Source: Bacillus benzoevorans (GTDB lineage: Bacteria; Bacillota; Bacilli; Bacillales; Cytobacillaceae). From it: a stretch of 64,000 nucleotides of DNA. A program made the position numbers and the translations under genes. Of this stretch, positions 60,182 through 64,000 are shown one piece after another. The stretch covers positions 372,001 to 436,000 of the forward strand of contig NZ_JACHGK010000002.1 of assembly GCF_014207535.1 (NCBI RefSeq). The letters are read 5' to 3'. The notes below the pieces were generated by a model. The model was not told where the DNA came from. It searched no databases and saw only the letters and a program-made list of their open reading frames with translations. Each line of letters starts with the position of its first letter. Position 1 is the stretch's first letter.

Positions 60182-62830
60182 TCAACTAGTCAAACTCTTT
60201 TTCTCTTTCCAATGGCCCAGAATGCTTTGAAAAACACCCTGCTTCAAATAAAGCTCAATTTCCATCATGGTATCCAAACGAAGCACTGTCTGGAACGAAA
60301 TCCTTGAACCATTTGCTTTAATCGCTTCAACCCTCACCTTTTGTAACGGACTAAGCGGCTCGTTCAACCCGATGATGGAGTATGTTTCCAGACCGGTCAG
60401 CTTCAGCGATTCATCGTTTTCTCCAGGCATAAATTGAAGCGGGATAATCCCCATCATAGCCAAGTTGCTGCGGTGAATTCGTTCAAAGCTTTCCGCGATG
60501 ACCGCCTTGACCCCGAGAAGATAGGTACCCTTAGCAGCCCAATCCCGTGCACTCCCCATTCCATAGTCCTTGCCGGCTAAGATGATCAGCGGCGTATGTT
60601 CCTGTTGGTACCTTCTAGATGCAGAATAGACATCCATTTCTTCCCCGCTCGGTACATATAGGGTATAACCACCTGTCCTATCGATGAGTTTATTCTTTAG
60701 CCTAGGATGGGCGAAAGTACCCCTAACTAGTACTTCATGGTTTCCTCTGCGTGAACCGTAAGAATTGAAGTTGGCGGGTTCGACGTTCTGCTCAACAAGG
60801 TATTGTCCAGCGGTACTTTCATATGGGATGTGGCCGACAGGCGAAATATGGTCTGTCGTGATGGAATCTCCTACCATTAACAAGACTCTGGCTTGATGAA
60901 TATCTCCAGGCTGTTGTTCCTGGGGTCCCACTTTGAAGAAAGGAGACGCTTTAAAATACGTAGACTGATCATCCCACCTAAAAATCGGTTGAGCATCATA
61001 TTTTAGACTACGCCATCTCTCGTCTCCTTCAAACACGTTTTCATAGGCTTCACGATAAACATCGGATGTAATCGTGGAATCTACTAAGCTGGAAATTTCC
61101 TCAGAACTCGGCCAAATATCCTTTAAATAGATATCTTTTCCCGATGAAGTTTGACTGAGCGGTTCGCATGCCATATCAATATCCATAGTTCCTGCGATGG
61201 CAAAAGCGATGACCAAAGGAGGAGAGACCAAATAGTTCGCTTTGACTAAGGCGTGAATGCGTCCTTCAAAATTACGGTTTCCGCTTAGTACGGCAGCAAC
61301 CGTTAATTCATGTTCCTGAATCGCTTTTTCCGCTTCTTCACCCAGTTTTCCACTGTTGCCAACGCATACTGCACAACCGTAACCGGCATGATAAAATCCC
61401 AGCTTTTCTAAATATGGAAGTAGACCTGCTTTTTGTAAATAGGCTGTAACCGCTCTTGATCCAGGGGCCAAAGAAGTCTGAATCGTTTTAGGCACGGTTA
61501 AGCCGTACTCCACCGCCTTCTTGGCCAAAAGTCCTGCACCTATCATATTATATGGGTTTGCTGTATTCGTACAGCTTGTGATGGCTGCAATCACGATAGA
61601 GCCGTCCTTCAATGGTGTGCTCTGGGTATTCATCCCATTAGAGCTGCGTGACAGAGACTTGGGAAAAGATTCTCTCACCGCAGAAATCTGCATTCTATCT
61701 TGCGGTCTCCTTGGACCCGAAACACTTGCTTCAACCGTTTGTAAATCAAATGTTATGAAGTTGGAATAAGATGGTCCCTTCTTGTTGGAATCGGAAAAAT
61801 GGAACAATCCTTGTGCTTTACAATATCGCTCCACAAGCTCAACCTCATCATCTCGTTTACCCGTCATGCGCAAAAATTTTAATGTCTCCTCATCAACCGG
61901 AAAGAAGCCGCAGGTGGCCCCATATTCCGGTGCCATATTGGAAATGGTCGCCCGATCGGGAAGGGAAAGACCCTTCAAACCGGGTCCAAAAAATTCGACG
62001 AATTTGCCTACGACATTGTGCTTTCTTAGAAGCTGAGTTATTGTTAAGGCAACATCTGTCGCCGTCACTCCCTCGTTCAGCTGCCCCGTAATTTCAACAC
62101 CCACCACTTCAGGTATAGAGATACTAACCGGGAGCCCCAGCATAGCCGCTTCCGCTTCGATTCCTCCAACCCCCCAGCCCAGCACACCTAACGCATTCAC
62201 CATCGTAGTGTGAGAATCCGTACCGATGACCATTTCAGGATGAGCCATTCTCCCATGATCTTGAGTCGTTACTTGTACAACTTTTGTCAAACATTCCAAA
62301 TTCACTTGATGAATGATGCCACTTGCCGGTGGTACAACGCGAAAGCCTGTAAAAGATTGCTGTGCCCACTTTAAAAACTCATACCTTTCCTGATTACGTT
62401 CATATTCTTTGTGAAGATTATTTGTAAAAGCCGAAGCCGTTCCATAATCATCCACTTGAACCGAATGATCAATAACCAAATCAACGGGAATAACGGGATT
62501 TACATGATTGGGATCGATTCCTTCCTCCATTAATCGTTGACGAAGTGACACCAAGTCGACTAAGGCCGGGACACCCGATGCGTCCTGCATAATGACTCTT
62601 GTGGGCAGAAACGGTATTTCAACCGGTTCATTGGAGCTTAGGCCTGAAGCCACCCGGATCAAATCCTCCTTTGTAAGCCCAAGCCTGCTTTGATTTCGCA
62701 TGAGCGATTCAAGCAAAATCCTTATTGTGTATGGCAAGTCATTTACATTCACCGCTCCACTTTGTCCAAACGCCTGCAGACTGTTTATCGTAACCGGTCC
62801 ATTGGCAGTACATAACATTTGCTGATACAC
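60182..62830 (-). CDS. Aconitase-family hydratase (AcnA-like paralogue)
   Basis: An 882-residue aconitase. The 4Fe-4S cysteines are in ITSCTNTANP and YGCAVCVGNSG. VIGTDSHTTMVNALGVLGWGVGGIEAE, GDSITTDHISPVG and SYGSRRGNHEVLVRG are family signatures. GTG 62830 follows GGAGG at 7 bases. Its operon partners are an HMG-CoA-lyase-type enzyme and a CoA-transferase, not citrate cycle genes, so it may serve a side pathway such as methylcitrate, citramalate or itaconate metabolism. AcnA versus AcnD cannot be settled by eye. Confidence 0.88.
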   Translation of the reverse strand: MYQQMLCTANGPVTINSLQAFGQSGAVNVNDLPYTIRILLESLMRNQSRLGLTKEDLIRVASGLSSNEPVEIPFLPTRVIMQDASGVPALVDLVSLRQRLMEEGIDPNHVNPVIPVDLVIDHSVQVDDYGTASAFTNNLHKEYERNQERYEFLKWAQQSFTGFRVVPPASGIIHQVNLECLTKVVQVTTQDHGRMAHPEMVIGTDSHTTMVNALGVLGWGVGGIEAEAAMLGLPVSISIPEVVGVEITGQLNEGVTATDVALTITQLLRKHNVVGKFVEFFGPGLKGLSLPDRATISNMAPEYGATCGFFPVDEETLKFLRMTGKRDDEVELVERYCKAQGLFHFSDSNKKGPSYSNFITFDLQTVEASVSGPRRPQDRMQISAVRESFPKSLSRSSNGMNTQSTPLKDGSIVIAAITSCTNTANPYNMIGAGLLAKKAVEYGLTVPKTIQTSLAPGSRAVTAYLQKAGLLPYLEKLGFYHAGYGCAVCVGNSGKLGEEAEKAIQEHELTVAAVLSGNRNFEGRIHALVKANYLVSPPLVIAFAIAGTMDIDMACEPLSQTSSGKDIYLKDIWPSSEEISSLVDSTITSDVYREAYENVFEGDERWRSLKYDAQPIFRWDDQSTYFKASPFFKVGPQEQQPGDIHQARVLLMVGDSITTDHISPVGHIPYESTAGQYLVEQNVEPANFNSYGSRRGNHEVLVRGTFAHPRLKNKLIDRTGGYTLYVPSGEEMDVYSASRRYQQEHTPLIILAGKDYGMGSARDWAAKGTYLLGVKAVIAESFERIHRSNLAMMGIIPLQFMPGENDESLKLTGLETYSIIGLNEPLSPLQKVRVEAIKANGSRISFQTVLRLDTMMEIELYLKQGVFQSILGHWKEKKSLTS

Positions 62831-62859
62831 TCGAGATCCTCCATTTCTCCCACACTAAA

Positions 62860-63798
62860 CTATAATTTAACCTTTTGTTGAGTCTTTAGACTAACAGATA
62901 AATCCGAGCATTTGCCCGCTTTCAGAAGAAAACTGTCTGCATATTGCGGAAGACTTTGCTGTAAATCCTTCGCCGCCTCCAACACTTTGTCTAAAGAAAC
63001 ACCGGTATGAATCCCCATTTCCTCAAATCCGTGAATCAAATCCTCCGAAGCTATATTACCGCTCGCTCCGGGTGCATAGGGACAGCCTCCCAATCCGCCG
63101 GCAGAGCTGTCAAAATGAACAATGCCTTCCTCCCAGCCTGCAACGGCATTTGCAAATGCCATTCCTCTTGTATTATGAAGATGAAGGGAAAAGGTGAAGT
63201 CTGGAAAACTTCTCATTAATTCACGAACATTGTTTTTAATTCGTACTGGATTTGCCATACCCGTTGTATCCGCAAGTGAAACCTCCTTAATTCCTAAGGA
63301 ACGATATCGTTCACAAATCATCACTAGACGTTCAACTGGAATTTCACCTTCATAGGGGCAGCCAAAGGCAACAGAAATCGACCCTGAAATCTTTATACTG
63401 CTTTTTTCCGCAAGGTCAACTAATGGAACAAACTTTTGAAAAGCCTCTTCCGTCTTGCAGTTTGCATTACTGATGCTATGGGAATCGGAAGCTGACAGCA
63501 TCAGCTTCACCTTGTCCACCCCGGCTGCAATCGCTCTCTCCAAGCCACGGACATTCGGAACAAGCGCTCGAAGCTTCACATGTTCTGAGCGTTTCATTCT
63601 TTTCAACACTTCATCCGCATCCTTTAATTGCGGGATTGCTTTCGGATGCACAAAAGAGGTTACTTCAATTTGCTTGTAGCCGCAATCAATTAATTGATTG
63701 ATTATTCTGACTTTTTCTTCTGTTGGAATCCATTCACTGACGCTTTGAAACCCGTCCCTTGGACAAACCTCGGTAATCGTAACTTCTTTATTAGCCAA
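62860..63798 (-). CDS. HMG-CoA-lyase-type enzyme
   Basis: A 312-residue TIM-barrel lyase starting MANKEVTITEVCPRDGFQSVSEW. RDGFQ is the catalytic Arg-Asp motif, LHLHNTRGMAFAN holds metal-binding His residues and GGLGGCPYAPGASGN the signature loop with catalytic Cys. TTG 63798 is preferred; AAGGAG is too close to TTG 63804. It cleaves a 3-hydroxy-3-methylglutaryl-CoA-like substrate to acetyl-CoA. It follows the CoA-transferase directly, so that enzyme may make its substrate. Confidence 0.9.
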   Translation of the reverse strand: MANKEVTITEVCPRDGFQSVSEWIPTEEKVRIINQLIDCGYKQIEVTSFVHPKAIPQLKDADEVLKRMKRSEHVKLRALVPNVRGLERAIAAGVDKVKLMLSASDSHSISNANCKTEEAFQKFVPLVDLAEKSSIKISGSISVAFGCPYEGEIPVERLVMICERYRSLGIKEVSLADTTGMANPVRIKNNVRELMRSFPDFTFSLHLHNTRGMAFANAVAGWEEGIVHFDSSAGGLGGCPYAPGASGNIASEDLIHGFEEMGIHTGVSLDKVLEAAKDLQQSLPQYADSFLLKAGKCSDLSVSLKTQQKVKL

Positions 63799-63812
63799 AC
63801 TCAAACACTCCT

Positions 63813-64000
63813 TTAGATCACTTTTTTCTCTTTTAAACTAGCAATGGTGCCTTCATCCAACTCCAATAGTTTCTTTAGAATTTCATCATTATGTTCGCCT
63901 AAATCTGGAGCAATTTGCCTGATGGAACCAGGTGTTTCAGAAAATTTTGGAACAACACCAGGGATTTTCACTGTACCCAGTCGTGGATGTTCAACTTCAA
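63813..64000 (-). CDS. Class III (CaiB/BaiF) CoA-transferase, C-terminal end
   Basis: The frame enters from the window edge; about 62 residues are in view. VEHPRLGTVKIPGVVPKFSET and APDLGEHNDEIL are the characteristic C-terminal signature of family III CoA-transferases. The stop lies about 15 bases before the lyase start, so the two genes form an operon. It probably activates a dicarboxylic acid for the lyase. Confidence 0.85.
   Translation of the reverse strand, partial: EVEHPRLGTVKIPGVVPKFSETPGSIRQIAPDLGEHNDEILKKLLELDEGTIASLKEKKVI

Noticed and set aside
1..64000. CRISPR arrays, tRNA and rRNA genes
   Set aside because: No regularly spaced direct repeats and no tRNA or rRNA sequence blocks were recognised by eye.

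Overview
The window is chromosomal DNA from a low-GC, spore-former-type Firmicute, most likely a Bacillaceae member (Bacillus, Neobacillus, Mesobacillus or Lysinibacillus relatives). The reasons are strong AGGAGG ribosome binding sites, frequent TTG and GTG starts, PAS-type orphan sporulation-like kinases, an SLH surface protein, a cytosolic FdhF-type formate dehydrogenase followed by a DUF1641 gene, and several Bacillus-type dispersed hairpin repeats.

Layout. 0-0.65 kb: the 3' end of metE. 0.8-2.3 kb: a radical SAM/SPASM enzyme with a 28-residue peptide gene just downstream, which looks like a small peptide-modification system. 2.6-3.7 kb: a PAS histidine kinase. 3.9-20.3 kb: a large catabolic locus, nearly all on the minus strand, framed by two FCD-type GntR regulators. 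It holds two 2Fe-2S ferredoxins, a pair of short chromate-type transporters, a GlcG/HbpS protein, an aldehyde dehydrogenase, a PqqC/CADD-like heme-oxygenase-fold diiron oxidase, a creatininase-family amidohydrolase, two large permeases, an NAD(P)-binding dehydrogenase and a RidA protein. Ten near-identical GTATACC-type palindromes sit in its promoters and probably form one GntR regulon. A decayed IS200/IS605 element (tnpA and tnpB both frameshifted) has landed inside the locus. 20.5-24.4 kb: a second unknown pathway with an acyl-CoA-dehydrogenase-like flavoenzyme, a cytoplasmic PhnD-like binding protein, a MetE-like methyltransferase and an OsmC protein.

24.7-29.5 kb: a formate dehydrogenase operon (fdhF-type, DUF1641, a Cys-less HMA protein, a 38-residue CxxC protein, fdhD). 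29.6-37.5 kb: an HD hydrolase, sulfurtransferase, glycosyltransferase, SUKH protein, possible nuclease, HesB-like protein and PHB-depolymerase-like esterase. 37.7-43.1 kb: an SLH protein, a second PAS kinase, a CopZ-like chaperone and a P1B ATPase. 43.3-47.7 kb: a 1466-residue SF1 helicase with a C-terminal Vsr-like nuclease domain, a possible defence protein. 47.9-52.6 kb: small conserved proteins, a PurF paralogue that has lost its glutaminase cysteine and most Fe-S ligands, a cold-shock protein, a HepT remnant and a kinase-less FAD synthetase.

53-59.8 kb: a meta-cleavage aromatic degradation cluster (MFS transporter, V4R/PucR-type activator, ring-fission product hydrolase, flavin-dependent hydroxylase, extradiol dioxygenase). 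Two copies of a roughly 200-bp structured repeat lie at its edges. 60.2-64 kb: an aconitase paralogue, an HMG-CoA-lyase-type enzyme and the end of a class III CoA-transferase. No tRNA, rRNA or CRISPR array was seen.
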